This document shows, piece by piece, positions 9,541 through 20,077 of a stretch of 64,000 nucleotides of DNA. Position 1 is the stretch's first letter. The number at the start of each line of letters is the position of its first letter. The DNA comes from an uncultured Pelagibacteraceae bacterium. Its GTDB lineage: Bacteria > Pseudomonadota > Alphaproteobacteria > Pelagibacterales > Pelagibacteraceae. Where the stretch lies: the NCBI GenBank assembly GCA_902538445.1, contig CACBFE010000001.1:62001-126000 (forward strand), given 5' to 3'. A program made the position numbers and the translations under genes. The notes under the pieces were generated by a model. That model was not told the origin of the DNA, did not search any database, and saw only the letters and a program-made list of their open reading frames with translations.

Positions 9541-10638
9541 ATGAAAAAACAGAGAATTTGCATAGTTGGAGACGGTCTTTCAGGTTTAATGACTTCTTTA
9601 GCTTTAAACAAATTAGAAGGCTTAGAAGTCCACTTAATATTAAAAAAAAGTAAGCATTCTAAAGACAGAAGGACAACTGCTATATCTGCCTCTAATTATG
9701 AGTTTTTAAACAAAGTCATAGATAAACTAGACAAAAAGTTATTTTGGCCTTCAAAAAAGATTGATCTTTTCTACGAGACAAAAGATCAGAACATGAATTT
9801 TTTAAACTTTAATGAAAACAGCAAAGATCTCATGCACGTTTTTGAGAATGACAAAATTAAACAAATTTTAATTAAAGAAATTAAGAAGAAAAAAATCAAA
9901 ACTCTTCAAAAAAGTATCAATGAATTAAAAGACTTAGATGGTTACGATATAAAATTATTATGCCTCGGCAGATCATCAAAAATCTATCAAAGTATATTTG
10001 ATAAAAGATCTTTAAACAAAGATTACAAAGAAATCGCAATAACAGGTTACGTTAAACACAATTTAAAAAATTTGAATACTGCCCAATATTTTTTAAAAGA
10101 AGGTCCCTTGGCTATACTCCCCTTTTCAAAAAATTATTTTTCTTTTGTTTGGAGTGTAGACAAAGAGTTTTTAAATAAAGATATTAATTCACTCGTTAAA
10201 ACAAAAATTTGTGAAGTTTTAAAAACAAAAAGAATACAGATCTCAAATCAGCAATCTTATCCATTGATGCTAAATTTAAAACGAACTTATTATAAAAATG
10301 ACACTCTTATCTTAGGCGAAGGATTGCACACCGTTCATCCTGTAGCAGGGCAAGGCTTTAATCTTGTATTAAGAGATATAAATAAATTACAAAAAATTTT
10401 TAAATATTATACAGAATTAGGCATGTCTTTAAAAAGCTCACCAGCTCTTGAAGAATTTACTAATAATAGAAAATCTGAGAATATTATTACCGGTATAGGG
10501 ATAGATCTAACTCATAATTTCTTTAAACAAAATAAATTATTAGATCCATTTAAAGAAACAATTTTAAAAAATATTTCAAAAAATAATACTCTTAAAAGAA
10601 TAAGCAAATTTATTTCCAATCAAGGTTTATCAATTTAA
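9541..10638 (+). CDS. UbiH/COQ6-family FAD-dependent hydroxylase, probably ubiquinone synthesis
   Basis: A 365-residue flavoprotein of the ubiquinone-hydroxylase family. It has an N-terminal Rossmann motif (IVGDGLSGLMTSL), the DRRTTAIS segment near residue 42, and a second FAD motif GEGLHTVHPVAGQGFNL near 258-275. Family members add ring hydroxyls to ubiquinone precursors. Two positions deviate: the usual acidic residue ending beta-2 is absent (VHLILKKSK), and GDAAH is replaced by GEGLH. It sits four bases before mnmE. The exact ring position cannot be assigned. Confidence 0.75.
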   Translation: MKKQRICIVGDGLSGLMTSLALNKLEGLEVHLILKKSKHSKDRRTTAISASNYEFLNKVIDKLDKKLFWPSKKIDLFYETKDQNMNFLNFNENSKDLMHVFENDKIKQILIKEIKKKKIKTLQKSINELKDLDGYDIKLLCLGRSSKIYQSIFDKRSLNKDYKEIAITGYVKHNLKNLNTAQYFLKEGPLAILPFSKNYFSFVWSVDKEFLNKDINSLVKTKICEVLKTKRIQISNQQSYPLMLNLKRTYYKNDTLILGEGLHTVHPVAGQGFNLVLRDINKLQKIFKYYTELGMSLKSSPALEEFTNNRKSENIITGIGIDLTHNFFKQNKLLDPFKETILKNISKNNTLKRISKFISNQGLSI

Positions 10639-10642
10639 TTCA

Positions 10643-11971
10643 ATGAACATTTATGCTCTTTCATCAGGCAGAGGTCCGTCAGGAATAGCCATCGTTAGAA
10701 TCTCAGGTAAAGATACTCTTAAAGTTTGTAAGAACTTAACAAAACTAAACGAAATCAAATCCAACGAAGTAAATTATTGCCAATTCTATGATCCAAAAAA
10801 CGATAAAATAATAGACCCAGAAGCTCTATTATTGTGGTTTCCTGGGCCTAATAGCTATACAGGAGACGATCTAGCCGAGTTCCAAGTTCATGGAAGTAAT
10901 GCTGTTATTAATGCTTTATTAAAGGCACTATCAGAACAAGATAATTGCAGATTAGCTGAACCTGGTGAATTTACAAAAATAGCTTTTCAAAACGATAAAA
11001 TCGATCTTTTAAAAGCTGAAAGTATAGGTGATCTAATCCATGCAGAAACAGAGCTACAAAGAGATCAAGCTGTTAAATTAGTCCAAGGAAATGCTTCAAA
11101 TTATTACAATGATTTAAGAGAAAAATTAATAAAATCTCTATCTTATATTGAAGCTAAAATAGATTTTGCTGAGGATGATTTACCAGAAAAAGTTTTAAAA
11201 GAAGCACAAAACTCTATTAAAGAAATCCATAAAGATATTCATAAGATAATTGAGGATAATAAAATTGGAGAAAAAATTAGGGATGGATTTAGAGTCTCTA
11301 TAACAGGCGAGGTGAATGCAGGAAAATCATCTCTCTTGAATTTGATAGCAAAAAGAGATGTCGCTATTGTCTCAGATGAAGCAGGCACTACAAGAGATGT
11401 AATCGAGACATATTTGAATATAGATGGCTATCCAGTTATCTTGGCTGATACTGCGGGCATAAGAGATTCTAAAAATGAGGTTGAAAAAAAAGGTATATCT
11501 TTAGCTTTAGGAAAATCAAAAGAAGCAGATCTCAATATTATTGTTATTGATAATTCTTCTAAAAGCATAAACAATGAAATTAAAAAAATGATTAATAAAG
11601 ACACTATAGTTTTACTTAATAAATCAGACGTACAAAATAAGCAAAATCATAAATTTGATGCAGATACAGTATTAGCCTCAGTTAAAGAAAATAAAAATAT
11701 CGATAGTTTGATTAAAAAGATAAAAGAAAAATTAAGTAAAAAATTCACGTCGAATAATACTGCTCTAATCACTAGAGAAAGACATAGAATTAAACTCAAT
11801 CAATGTTTAAAAGAAATTGATAACTTTCTTAAAAAAGATCAAAAAAAAGATTTAGAATTAGCAGCTGAAGATCTAAGAATGGCTACGCGTCATCTTGGAA
11901 GTATTGTTGGCAAGGTTGATGTTGAGGAAATTCTTGGATCTATATTTAAAGACTTTTGTATAGGCAAATAA
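10643..11971 (+). CDS. mnmE: tRNA modification GTPase MnmE
   Basis: With MnmG it installs the (carboxymethyl)aminomethyl group on wobble uridine 34. The N-terminal tetrahydrofolate-binding domain begins ALSSGRGPSGIAIVRISG. The G domain has GEVNAGKSSLLNL near residue 223, the DEAGTTRDV switch, DTAGIRDS and NKSD. The C-terminal FCIGK carries the conserved catalytic-site Cys. Length (442) is normal. mnmG follows after 42 bases. Confidence 0.97.
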   Translation: MNIYALSSGRGPSGIAIVRISGKDTLKVCKNLTKLNEIKSNEVNYCQFYDPKNDKIIDPEALLLWFPGPNSYTGDDLAEFQVHGSNAVINALLKALSEQDNCRLAEPGEFTKIAFQNDKIDLLKAESIGDLIHAETELQRDQAVKLVQGNASNYYNDLREKLIKSLSYIEAKIDFAEDDLPEKVLKEAQNSIKEIHKDIHKIIEDNKIGEKIRDGFRVSITGEVNAGKSSLLNLIAKRDVAIVSDEAGTTRDVIETYLNIDGYPVILADTAGIRDSKNEVEKKGISLALGKSKEADLNIIVIDNSSKSINNEIKKMINKDTIVLLNKSDVQNKQNHKFDADTVLASVKENKNIDSLIKKIKEKLSKKFTSNNTALITRERHRIKLNQCLKEIDNFLKKDQKKDLELAAEDLRMATRHLGSIVGKVDVEEILGSIFKDFCIGK

Positions 11972-12013
11972 AATATCTCTTGTATTCCTAATATACCTCG
12001 TTACATTCATCAT

Positions 12014-13882
12014 ATGACTAAACAAAGCTATGATGTAGTGGTAATAGGGGGTGGACATGCTGGATGTGAGGCAGCAGCGGCATCCGCTAGAATGGGTGTA
12101 AATACTGCTCTTTTTACACATAAAATAGAGACTATTGGTGAGATGTCCTGCAATCCTGCTATTGGTGGACTTGGAAAAGGGCATCTTGTAAGAGAAATAG
12201 ATGCTTTAGATGGTGTAATGGGCGTTGTAGCCGACAAATCAGGTATTCAATTCAGATTATTAAATAGAAGCAGAGGACCAGCTGTGCAGGGTCCACGTAC
12301 TCAGTCAGATAGAGCTCTCTATAAAGAGCATATGCAAAAGATTTTACTAAATTACAAAAACTTGGAGGTAATTGCAGATCCAGTTATTAAATTTTTATTT
12401 GAGAGAGATAAAATTATAGGTTTTGTATGTCAAAGCGGAAAAGAAGTGAGGACTAAGGAACTTGTATTAACTACTGGCACTTTTCTTAATGGATTAATAC
12501 ATATAGGCGAAACACAAATACCAGCAGGTAGGTACGATGAGAAACCGTCTACCGGTTTAAGTGAACAATTAGCAAAATTTAAAATGCAAATAGGAAGATT
12601 AAAGACAGGAACTCCACCAAGACTAGATGGTAGCACAATTAATTATGACGACTTAGAAATGCAGCCAGCTGATGATGATCATTATTACTTTTCTTTCCTT
12701 ACAAGCAAAATTGATAACAAACAAATCAAATGTGGAATGACTTATACTAATAACGAAGTCCACAAAATCATCAGTGACAATATTTCTAGAAGTGCAATGT
12801 ATTCAGGAAACATTAAAGGTGTTGGACCTCGTTATTGTCCTTCCATTGAAGATAAAATTGTTAAGTTCAAAGAGAAACAACAGCATCAAATTTTCCTTGA
12901 ACCCGAGGGATTAAAGGACAATACTATTTACCCAAATGGCATATCTACTTCCCTTCCAGAAGAGATTCAACTCAAAATATTAGCTAAAATTAAGGGTTTA
13001 AGGCAGGTTAAGATGAAAAGAGCAGGGTATGCTATAGAGTACGATTATGTAGACCCAAGAGAGCTTAACGCCACTTTAGAAACCAAAAAAATTAAGTCAT
13101 TATTTTTAGCAGGACAAATTAATGGTACTACTGGTTATGAGGAAGCTGCAGCTCAAGGTTTAATAGCTGGAATCAATGCAGCTTTAAAAATCAAAAATAA
13201 ATCTGAATTTATTTTAGATAGATCAACTTCTTACATTGGTGTGATGATTGATGACTTAATTACCAAAGGTGTTACGGAACCTTATCGTATGTTTACCTCT
13301 AGAGCAGAATATAGATTAACTTTAAGAGCTGATAACGCAGATCAGAGATTAACAGATCTTGGTTTACATTTAAATTTAGTTGGAACTGAAAGAAAAAAAA
13401 TATTTACAGAAAAGAAAAAAAATATTTATGCTTTAAATAATTTTTTAGAATCCAAATTCTTAACTCCTAATGAAGCAAAAAAATACGATATTAAAATTGC
13501 TATGGATGGGGTCAAAAGATCATGTCTAGAAGTTATGGCTCAACGAAAAGTAAATATGGCAAAAATAAGGCAAATATTTAGGGACATACCTCTATTTCCA
13601 GTCTCAATAGAAAAGCAGGTTGTAACAGATGCTCATTATATGGGTTACCTTAAGAGACAGGAGAGAGATATCAAATCTTTTAAGAAAGATGAGTCAGTTA
13701 TAATTCCTAATAATATAAATTATGAAAATTTAAGTGGTTTGTCTAACGAAGTTAAGTCGAAGCTTATTTCTATAAGGCCTAAAACGTTAGGACAAGCAAT
13801 TAGAATTGATGGTATGACGCCAGCAGCTATAATAATCCTATTATCGCACATCAAAAAGTTAAAATTCAAAGCTACTGCTTAA
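12014..13882 (+). CDS. mnmG: tRNA uridine-34 modification flavoprotein MnmG
   Basis: FAD- and NADH-dependent partner of MnmE. Features are the N-terminal dinucleotide motif [14 protein letters not shown], the FAD segment [37 protein letters not shown] near residue 370, and the helical C-terminal domain that binds MnmE and tRNA. At 622 residues it is full length. Its stop overlaps the rsmG start by one base, continuing the alphaproteobacterial mnmE-mnmG-rsmG-parA-parB order. Confidence 0.97.
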   Translation: MTKQSYDVVVIGGGHAGCEAAAASARMGVNTALFTHKIETIGEMSCNPAIGGLGKGHLVREIDALDGVMGVVADKSGIQFRLLNRSRGPAVQGPRTQSDRALYKEHMQKILLNYKNLEVIADPVIKFLFERDKIIGFVCQSGKEVRTKELVLTTGTFLNGLIHIGETQIPAGRYDEKPSTGLSEQLAKFKMQIGRLKTGTPPRLDGSTINYDDLEMQPADDDHYYFSFLTSKIDNKQIKCGMTYTNNEVHKIISDNISRSAMYSGNIKGVGPRYCPSIEDKIVKFKEKQQHQIFLEPEGLKDNTIYPNGISTSLPEEIQLKILAKIKGLRQVKMKRAGYAIEYDYVDPRELNATLETKKIKSLFLAGQINGTTGYEEAAAQGLIAGINAALKIKNKSEFILDRSTSYIGVMIDDLITKGVTEPYRMFTSRAEYRLTLRADNADQRLTDLGLHLNLVGTERKKIFTEKKKNIYALNNFLESKFLTPNEAKKYDIKIAMDGVKRSCLEVMAQRKVNMAKIRQIFRDIPLFPVSIEKQVVTDAHYMGYLKRQERDIKSFKKDESVIIPNNINYENLSGLSNEVKSKLISIRPKTLGQAIRIDGMTPAAIIILLSHIKKLKFKATA

Positions 13883-14496
13883 TGCAGGAACAAGACGTTA
13901 TAAACACTCTTCAAAACCAACTAAAGTATACTGCAAAAAATATATCTGACATAAAAATATTTGTTAACGAATTGCTTAAAGCTAATAAAAAGCATAATTT
14001 TATCTCCAAAAGCACTGAACAGGTAATTTGGCATAGACACATCCTTGATTCAGCCCAACTAGTAAAATTTATTGACTTTTCAAAAAGCTCTTTGTCAGAT
14101 CTAGGTTCTGGAGCTGGTTTTCCTGGCTTGATTTTAGCTTTATTTAACAAAAATAAGGACTTTCACGTGAAATTATACGAAAAATCGCCAGTTAAAAGGG
14201 CTTTTTTGAAAAATATGAGTGATATATTATCATTAAAAATAGAAATCCATGGTAATGTTTATGAAAATTCTATTGATACAGACTACATAGTCAGTAGAGC
14301 TTTTAAAAAACTAGAGGCAATAATACAAGTTTCACGTGAAATCGCTAAAAAGTCCCATAAACTAATAATTCTGAAAGGTCAAAACGCACAGGAAGAGTTA
14401 AAAAAAGCTTTCAATAAGGAAAAATACGATTATAAACTTGAAAATAGCATAACAAATGAAGACTCTAAAATAATTATAGTCGATTTTAAAAAATGA
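13882..14496 (+). CDS. rsmG: 16S rRNA (guanine-527-N7)-methyltransferase RsmG
   Basis: SAM-dependent methyltransferase acting on the 530 loop of 16S rRNA. The SAM-binding motif LSDLGSGAGFPGLILAL is near residue 72 and the family HNFISKST and WHRHILDSAQL segments precede it. At 204 residues it is near normal length. Its coding sequence contains two parS-like palindromes (14159-14174 and 14328-14343). It overlaps parA by four bases. Confidence 0.94.
   Translation: MQEQDVINTLQNQLKYTAKNISDIKIFVNELLKANKKHNFISKSTEQVIWHRHILDSAQLVKFIDFSKSSLSDLGSGAGFPGLILALFNKNKDFHVKLYEKSPVKRAFLKNMSDILSLKIEIHGNVYENSIDTDYIVSRAFKKLEAIIQVSREIAKKSHKLIILKGQNAQEELKKAFNKEKYDYKLENSITNEDSKIIIVDFKK
14159..14174. promoter_or_regulatory. 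parS-like centromere site 1 (inside rsmG)
   Basis: A perfect 12-bp palindrome TTTCACGTGAAA at 14161-14172 is the core of the bacterial parS consensus TGTTTCACGTGAAACA; the outer two bases each side differ (12/16). It lies about 330 bases before parA. In rsmG it is read as Phe-His-Val-Lys. Confidence 0.8.
14328..14343. promoter_or_regulatory. parS-like centromere site 2 (inside rsmG)
   Basis: A second copy of TTTCACGTGAAA at 14330-14341, with 13/16 match to the parS consensus, 169 bases after the first. Here the palindrome is in a different codon phase (Val-Ser-Arg-Glu-Ile). The DNA word rather than the peptide is therefore the shared feature. Expected ligand is ParB encoded at 15275. Confidence 0.82.
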
Positions 14497-15278
14497 CAAC
14501 AACAATATCGGTGATTAATCAAAAGGGTGGAGTAGGAAAAACTACAACGGTAATTAATTTAGCCGCTTCACTGTCCATTATGGGTCAAACAAATCTTGTT
14601 ATTGATTTAGATCCACAAGGAAACGCTACAACTGGATTTGGTAAAAGTAATAGCGATGAAGAGAAAAATATTTACAATTTATTGATCAGAAAAATTAGTC
14701 TTGGACAAGCAATACAAAAAACTAATATACAAAACCTAGATATCGTAGGATCGCATGTAAATTTATCTGGTTTGGAAGTTGAAACAGCGAGTGATTCAAA
14801 AAGAGCATTTGTTTTAAAAGAAATTTTATCATCAGAAAAATTAGGATTACTAAAAAAATATGACTACATATTTATAGATTGTCCGCCATCTTTAAGTCTA
14901 CTCACTATCATGTCTTTAGTCGCATCAGATGAATTATTAGTACCTTTGCAAACAGAGTTTTTTGCTTTGGAAGGAATTACACAGTTAGTTAAAACAATAG
15001 ATAGAATAAAAGAAAATCTTAATCCAACACTTTCCATAAGAGGGATACTTTTAACTATGTTTGACAAACGAAACAAACTTTCATCTGAAGTTGATAAGGA
15101 GGCAAGAAGTTATTTTAAAGACAAGGTTTACAAAACCGTGATTCAAAGAAATGTAAGATTATCAGAAGCCCCATCTCATGGCTTGCCTTGTGTAATTTAC
15201 GATAAAAGCTGCGTTGGAAGTAAATCATATTTTAAATTAGCTGAAGAATTTAAAAACAAAATAGTGAGTGCTGCATGA
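14493..15278 (+). CDS. parA: chromosome partitioning ATPase ParA
   Basis: Soj/ParA ATPase that drives segregation of ParB-bound origins. It has the deviant Walker A motif NQKGGVGKTTTVINLA at the N-terminus, a DLDPQGNATTGFG switch, and the IDCPPSLSLLT motif near residue 128. At 261 residues it is the short chromosomal type lacking an N-terminal DNA-binding domain. It overlaps both rsmG and parB by four bases. Confidence 0.97.
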   Translation: MTTTISVINQKGGVGKTTTVINLAASLSIMGQTNLVIDLDPQGNATTGFGKSNSDEEKNIYNLLIRKISLGQAIQKTNIQNLDIVGSHVNLSGLEVETASDSKRAFVLKEILSSEKLGLLKKYDYIFIDCPPSLSLLTIMSLVASDELLVPLQTEFFALEGITQLVKTIDRIKENLNPTLSIRGILLTMFDKRNKLSSEVDKEARSYFKDKVYKTVIQRNVRLSEAPSHGLPCVIYDKSCVGSKSYFKLAEEFKNKIVSAA

Positions 15279-16129
15279 GTGGAAAAAAAAAGGGATTAGG
15301 ACGAGGTTTATCAGCGCTATTTGGTGACGAAAAACCTAAAGATAAGCCTCAAGAAATTTCGCAATTAAACACTGTATCTATTAGCGATTTAAGCCGAAAC
15401 CCATATCAGCCAAGGCAGTATTTTAGCGAGGAAAAACTTGAAGAATTGGCTAATTCCATAAAAAAAAATGGAGTTATTCAGCCGATCGCTGTGCGTCCAA
15501 ATAAAACCGAAACTGGTAGATATGAAATAGTAGCCGGAGAAAGAAGATGGATTGCTGCTCAAAGAGCCGGGTTACATGAAATCCCTGTAAGAATTTTAGA
15601 GCTAAGTGACGTAGAGTCTTTAGAAGTTGCTATAGTAGAAAACATTCAAAGAGACGATCTTAATCCTATTGAGGAAGCTCGAGGATATAAAAGGTTAAAT
15701 GAAGAATTTAAATATGATCATGAAAATATTTCTAAACTAATGTCTAAAAGTAGAAGCCATGTGAGTAATACTTTAAGATTATTAACTTTACCAAAGGATG
15801 TCATCGCAATGTTGGAAGAGGGAACACTTACTTCTGGTCAAGCAAGACCTTTAATTGGAATATCAAACGCATCATCTATTGCTGAAGAAATTGTTTCTAA
15901 AAATTATAGTGCCAGAAAAGTCGAATACTTAGTAAAAAATAAAAAAGGATCTAGATCTAAAGATAAAAATATAGATACTAATATTTTAAAGGCACAGGAA
16001 AAAATAGAAAAGATACTTGGTTTAAAAGTTTATATTTCAAATAAAAAAAATAATTCTGGTAAGATCACCATAGAGTATAAGGATTTAGAACAGTTTGATT
16101 TTATATCTGATCTCTTAACTAAGAATTAG
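15275..16129 (+). CDS. parB: chromosome partitioning protein ParB
   Basis: CTP-dependent clamp that loads at parS. The N-terminal GRGLSALFG segment is the ParA-stimulating tail. Then come the ParB/Srx domain with EIVAGERRWIAAQRAG and the VENIQRDDLNPIEEARGY box, a helix-turn-helix near residues 150-185 (SKLMSKSRSHVSNTLRLL), and a C-terminal dimerisation region. The parS-like sites sit about 1 kb upstream in rsmG. Its 3' end overlaps the convergent holA gene by 11 bases. Confidence 0.97.
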   Translation: MSGKKKGLGRGLSALFGDEKPKDKPQEISQLNTVSISDLSRNPYQPRQYFSEEKLEELANSIKKNGVIQPIAVRPNKTETGRYEIVAGERRWIAAQRAGLHEIPVRILELSDVESLEVAIVENIQRDDLNPIEEARGYKRLNEEFKYDHENISKLMSKSRSHVSNTLRLLTLPKDVIAMLEEGTLTSGQARPLIGISNASSIAEEIVSKNYSARKVEYLVKNKKGSRSKDKNIDTNILKAQEKIEKILGLKVYISNKKNNSGKITIEYKDLEQFDFISDLLTKN

Positions 16130-17111
16130 CTGTTACACACAATTCTAATAACAAGCTTTTTATTAATATACTCCCATTAATTATTGGGTTTGATTTTAAA
16201 ATTAGTTCTATATTGTATGTTTTATTAAGTATTTTGTTAATTTTCTTTAAATTCCATTTTTTTGCTTGATTTAAAAAAATCGGTTTATCTTTCCAAAAAA
16301 TCGGAGGGTTGAGGTTATTGATTGCACTTTCAATGTTATGATTTTCATTTTTTAAATGATTAATCTCGTTAAGTTTTAGCAATCTTTGATTTATTAAAGA
16401 AATATAAAAAATACTTTTATCTTTTTCTAATATTGTGTTGCTAATTAATTTGTTCGTATTAAATTTGTTACCACTCAAAGCTTCATCCTTCAAATAATTA
16501 AAATCATCATTTTCTTCCTCATTTAGTAATAACTTTAATTTATTCGTGTCAATTTTTTTGTTTTCAAAAAAAATTAGAATTTTATTTAATTCGTTATATA
16601 ATTTAGTTCTATTCAAACTACAGTTATCAATAATAATATTAATATTTTGCAATGTTAAATTATTGAAGTTTTTAAGCTTTTTTGAGATTATTTTTTTTAG
16701 ACTCAGAATGGTGTCCGCATAACATGGCACAACAGCAGCTGATTTAGATTTTTCAAAATAATTTCTTAGTTTAGACTTTTTATCTAAAATATTTGAAAAG
16801 AGAAATATTTTTTGGTCATTTTTTTTTTCAATTTTTTCTATTATAGGTAAAATTTTATCATTAGTATTATTTATTAAAAATACTTTTTGTTTATCGAACA
16901 ATGAATAATTAAAAATCTTATTTAAAAAAGAATCTTCATTATTGAGCAAGTCTTCTTGCATCAGATTAACTATTTCATAGTTTTTTGAGTCCAATCTTAT
17001 AATTTTTTTGAAATCATCTTTTAATCCCTCATTTTCCCCATAAAAGAGAATAAGATTACTTTTGCTTAAAGACTCAAAATTTTCTTCAATTAGATAACTT
17101 TTATAAATCAT
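16119..17111 (-). CDS. holA: DNA polymerase III delta subunit
   Basis: Clamp-loader wrench subunit. Conservation is low, but the N-terminal LILFYGENEGLKDDF segment, the KKSKLRNYFEKSKSAAVVPCY motif and the length (330) fit HolA, as does its place between lptE and parB in alphaproteobacteria. The Walker-type region is degenerate, as expected for delta. It overlaps the lptE-like gene by 11 bases. The call rests partly on context. Confidence 0.82.
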   Translation of the reverse strand: MIYKSYLIEENFESLSKSNLILFYGENEGLKDDFKKIIRLDSKNYEIVNLMQEDLLNNEDSFLNKIFNYSLFDKQKVFLINNTNDKILPIIEKIEKKNDQKIFLFSNILDKKSKLRNYFEKSKSAAVVPCYADTILSLKKIISKKLKNFNNLTLQNINIIIDNCSLNRTKLYNELNKILIFFENKKIDTNKLKLLLNEEENDDFNYLKDEALSGNKFNTNKLISNTILEKDKSIFYISLINQRLLKLNEINHLKNENHNIESAINNLNPPIFWKDKPIFLNQAKKWNLKKINKILNKTYNIELILKSNPIINGSILIKSLLLELCVTANS

Positions 17112-17565
17112 TGAAATTAATTAAAGATATTTTTTTTATAAGTTTGCTAATCAAAATTTCGTTGAGTGATTTTATAACTTGATTTTCATTTACAATTGTT
17201 TGTGAATACTGTGAACTAACATTATAATCTTTTTGCTCTGAAATATTGTAAACTTTTATTATTTTATCAAAGTGTTCTACTTCAACTTTTAAATTAACAG
17301 TAATAAGATATTTTGTTATTTCGTTACTAGAGCTTTTCTCTTTTACAGTTTTTTCTTTTTCAACGTTTATATAAAGATTGATATTTTCTTTCGATGAGTC
17401 TTTTGATTTTATAGAAAGTTTATTCTTTATTTGATATCCTAATCTTTTATCTCCTGTTGTCTCAATATTATTAATGTAAAAGTTTTGAAAATTTGATGGA
17501 TCAATAACTTTAAACCCGCATCCATAGATAAAAAAAATTATTAGAAGACCTTTAAACTTTTTCAT
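17101..17565 (-). CDS. lptE: LptE-like LPS-assembly lipoprotein
   Basis: A 154-residue lipoprotein with a short signal peptide and lipobox-like end (FFIYGC, Cys near residue 16). The body resembles LptE, the plug partner of LptD in the outer-membrane LPS translocon: FYINNIETTGDKRLGYQIKN is a typical opening. Identity is supported by the leuS-lptE-holA order shared with many Gram-negatives. It begins immediately after leuS (one-base overlap). Confidence 0.75.
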   Translation of the reverse strand: MKKFKGLLIIFFIYGCGFKVIDPSNFQNFYINNIETTGDKRLGYQIKNKLSIKSKDSSKENINLYINVEKEKTVKEKSSSNEITKYLITVNLKVEVEHFDKIIKVYNISEQKDYNVSSQYSQTIVNENQVIKSLNEILISKLIKKISLINFNDL

Positions 17566-20069
17566 TAACTTTTAATTATGTAGTTTATTATTCTATTTTT
17601 AACGTAAATTGTTTTTAATATCCTGCTATTTTTAATATTTTTATTTGCTTTTGAGACATTTAAAACAATTTTATTAACATCATTTTCCTCTAAATCTTTT
17701 TTAATTGATAAAACATCTTTAGTTTTTCCATTAATCTGAATTGCGATTTTTATTTCCTCAAGCCTATTTTTCTCAATTTTTGGCCACTCATTGACGTCTT
17801 TGCAATCATGCAATGTTAAACACTCATGGGCTATATGTGGTGCAAACGGTATCATTAATTTCATTAATTTAATGATATTCTCACTTAAAATTTTGCTGCT
17901 AATTTTCTCATTGAGATGACTTTTAAAAAAATTATAAGTTTCATAAAACAGAGCTATTGAAACATTGAAGCGAAATTGATTTATAGAAAGATCAATTTTA
18001 TATACGAAATCATTTATTCTTAAAATGAAATCCTTATTAGATTTTTGATCGCCTGTTTCTGTTTTATTTTTAATTGAATAATTTAAATCCCAAATTTTTT
18101 GTAGAAATTTGTTTGCAGAAGCAACACCTGTGTCTGACCATTGAATATCTTTTTCTGGCGGACTATCAGATAAGATAAACCACCTCACAGCGTCAGCGCC
18201 ATATTGTTTAATCATGGTTTCAGGATCAATGGTATTTTTCTTTGATTTTGACATTGATTCTGGAGCTCCAATTTTAACTTCAGTATTATCTTTGATTTTA
18301 AAAGCTTTCTTGAAACTAATTTTTTCAATTTCTTCTGGGTACAACCAATTACCTTTTTGATCTTTGTAAGTTTCATGACAAACCATACCTTGTGTAAAAA
18401 GATTTTTGAAAGGTTCAGATATGTTTATTTTATTATTTAATTTATTTAAACTTTTCATGAAAAATCTCGAGTATAACAAATGAAGTATAGCATGTTCTAT
18501 TCCACCAATGTATTGATCAACCGGCATCCAATAATTTACTTTTTTTTCATCAAAGGGAGATAATTTATGATCAGGGCTACAAAATCTTAAAAAATACCAA
18601 GAGGAGTCAACAAACGTGTCCAAAGTATCAGTTTCTCTTAAAGCTTTTTTCCCAGTTGACTTTTGCACTGTGTGTTTCCAACTTGGATGTTTTTCTAATG
18701 GATTACCTTGAGTGTTAATATCTATATCTTCAGGAAGTTCAATTGGCAGTTCGCTTTTGTCTACGGGAACAACCTTTCCATCTTCGAGATAAATCATTGG
18801 TATTGGACATCCCCAATAACGTTGTCTTGAAATACCCCAGTCCTTAAGTCTAAATAAGGTTTTTTTTGTGCCAATTTTTTTTTCGACAATTGATTTAATA
18901 ATTTTTTCTTTTGCTTCGGTTACATCTAATCCATCAAGGAACTCCGAATTAATTAATTTTCCATCCCCAGTAAAAGCTTCTTTTAATTTTTTTGAATTTC
19001 CATCATCTACAACTTTAAGAATTTCTAATTTATACTTTGTTGCAAAATCAAAATCTCTTTGGTCATGAGCAGGACAGCCAAATATTGCACCTGTGCCGTA
19101 ATCTAATAGTACAAAATTAGCAAAATAAATAGGTATTTTTTTTTTAAGAAAAGGGTGTTGAGCATATAAATTAGTATTAAAACCTATTTTTTCAGCATTA
19201 GCTAAAGCCTCTTCTGTTGTACCAGATTTGTTACATTCCTTTTTAAATTTTACGAAAGAAGCATCATCGTTAAACTTTTTACTTAAAGGGTGATCAACAG
19301 ATAGAGCTAAAAAACTGGCACCAAAAATAGTATCAGGTCTTGTGGTGAAAATCACAATACTATCATTTTCTTTATCTATTTGAAAATTTATCTCGCATCC
19401 TATTGATTTTCCGATCCAGTTTTTCTGCATTAGTTTAACTTTTTCAGGCCAGCCAGACAGCGTTCCCAAGTCACCCAAAAGTTCTTCGGAAAATTTAGTA
19501 ATATTAAAAAACCATTGGGATAATTTTTTCCTCTCAACAGTAGCATTAGATCTCCACCCTTTACCATCTATTACTTGTTCATTTGCTAAAACTGTATTTT
19601 CTACCGGATCCCAATTTACATACGTTTCTTTTCTGGAAACTAAACCATTATTATATAAGTCAATAAATATTTCCTGCTGATGTTTATAATAATCTTTATC
19701 ACAAGTAGAAATTTCTAAATCCCAATCAATAGATAGACCTAACATTTTTAATTGAGATTTCATTTTAGATATATTATTTTCTGTCCATTTTTTGGGGTGT
19801 AAATTATTTTGTTTAGATGCATTTTCTGCTGGCAAACCAAAAGCATCCCAACCCATTGGATGCAAAACATTAAAACCGTTTAAAAATTTGTACCGGGCAA
19901 CAACATCACCAATCGTGTAATTTCTTACATGGCCCATATGAATTTTACCTGATGGATAAGGAAACATTTCAAGACAATAAAATTTTTTTCCGTCTTTTCT
20001 AAAAAGTTTTTCTTTAGAAAAAAAATCTTGCCATTTCTTTTCAATTACTTGAAAATTAACTCTTTCCAT
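17565..20069 (-). CDS. leuS: leucyl-tRNA synthetase
   Basis: Class Ia synthetase of 834 residues. The HIGH motif appears as [13 protein letters not shown] near residue 39, the CP1 editing domain includes [15 protein letters not shown], and the KMSKS motif appears as [10 protein letters not shown] near 606. The C-terminal anticodon and tail domains are present. It lies between the DUF3576 lipoprotein and lptE on the same strand. Confidence 0.97.
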   Translation of the reverse strand: MERVNFQVIEKKWQDFFSKEKLFRKDGKKFYCLEMFPYPSGKIHMGHVRNYTIGDVVARYKFLNGFNVLHPMGWDAFGLPAENASKQNNLHPKKWTENNISKMKSQLKMLGLSIDWDLEISTCDKDYYKHQQEIFIDLYNNGLVSRKETYVNWDPVENTVLANEQVIDGKGWRSNATVERKKLSQWFFNITKFSEELLGDLGTLSGWPEKVKLMQKNWIGKSIGCEINFQIDKENDSIVIFTTRPDTIFGASFLALSVDHPLSKKFNDDASFVKFKKECNKSGTTEEALANAEKIGFNTNLYAQHPFLKKKIPIYFANFVLLDYGTGAIFGCPAHDQRDFDFATKYKLEILKVVDDGNSKKLKEAFTGDGKLINSEFLDGLDVTEAKEKIIKSIVEKKIGTKKTLFRLKDWGISRQRYWGCPIPMIYLEDGKVVPVDKSELPIELPEDIDINTQGNPLEKHPSWKHTVQKSTGKKALRETDTLDTFVDSSWYFLRFCSPDHKLSPFDEKKVNYWMPVDQYIGGIEHAILHLLYSRFFMKSLNKLNNKINISEPFKNLFTQGMVCHETYKDQKGNWLYPEEIEKISFKKAFKIKDNTEVKIGAPESMSKSKKNTIDPETMIKQYGADAVRWFILSDSPPEKDIQWSDTGVASANKFLQKIWDLNYSIKNKTETGDQKSNKDFILRINDFVYKIDLSINQFRFNVSIALFYETYNFFKSHLNEKISSKILSENIIKLMKLMIPFAPHIAHECLTLHDCKDVNEWPKIEKNRLEEIKIAIQINGKTKDVLSIKKDLEENDVNKIVLNVSKANKNIKNSRILKTIYVKNRIINYIIKS

Positions 20070-20077
20070 TTTTTAAA

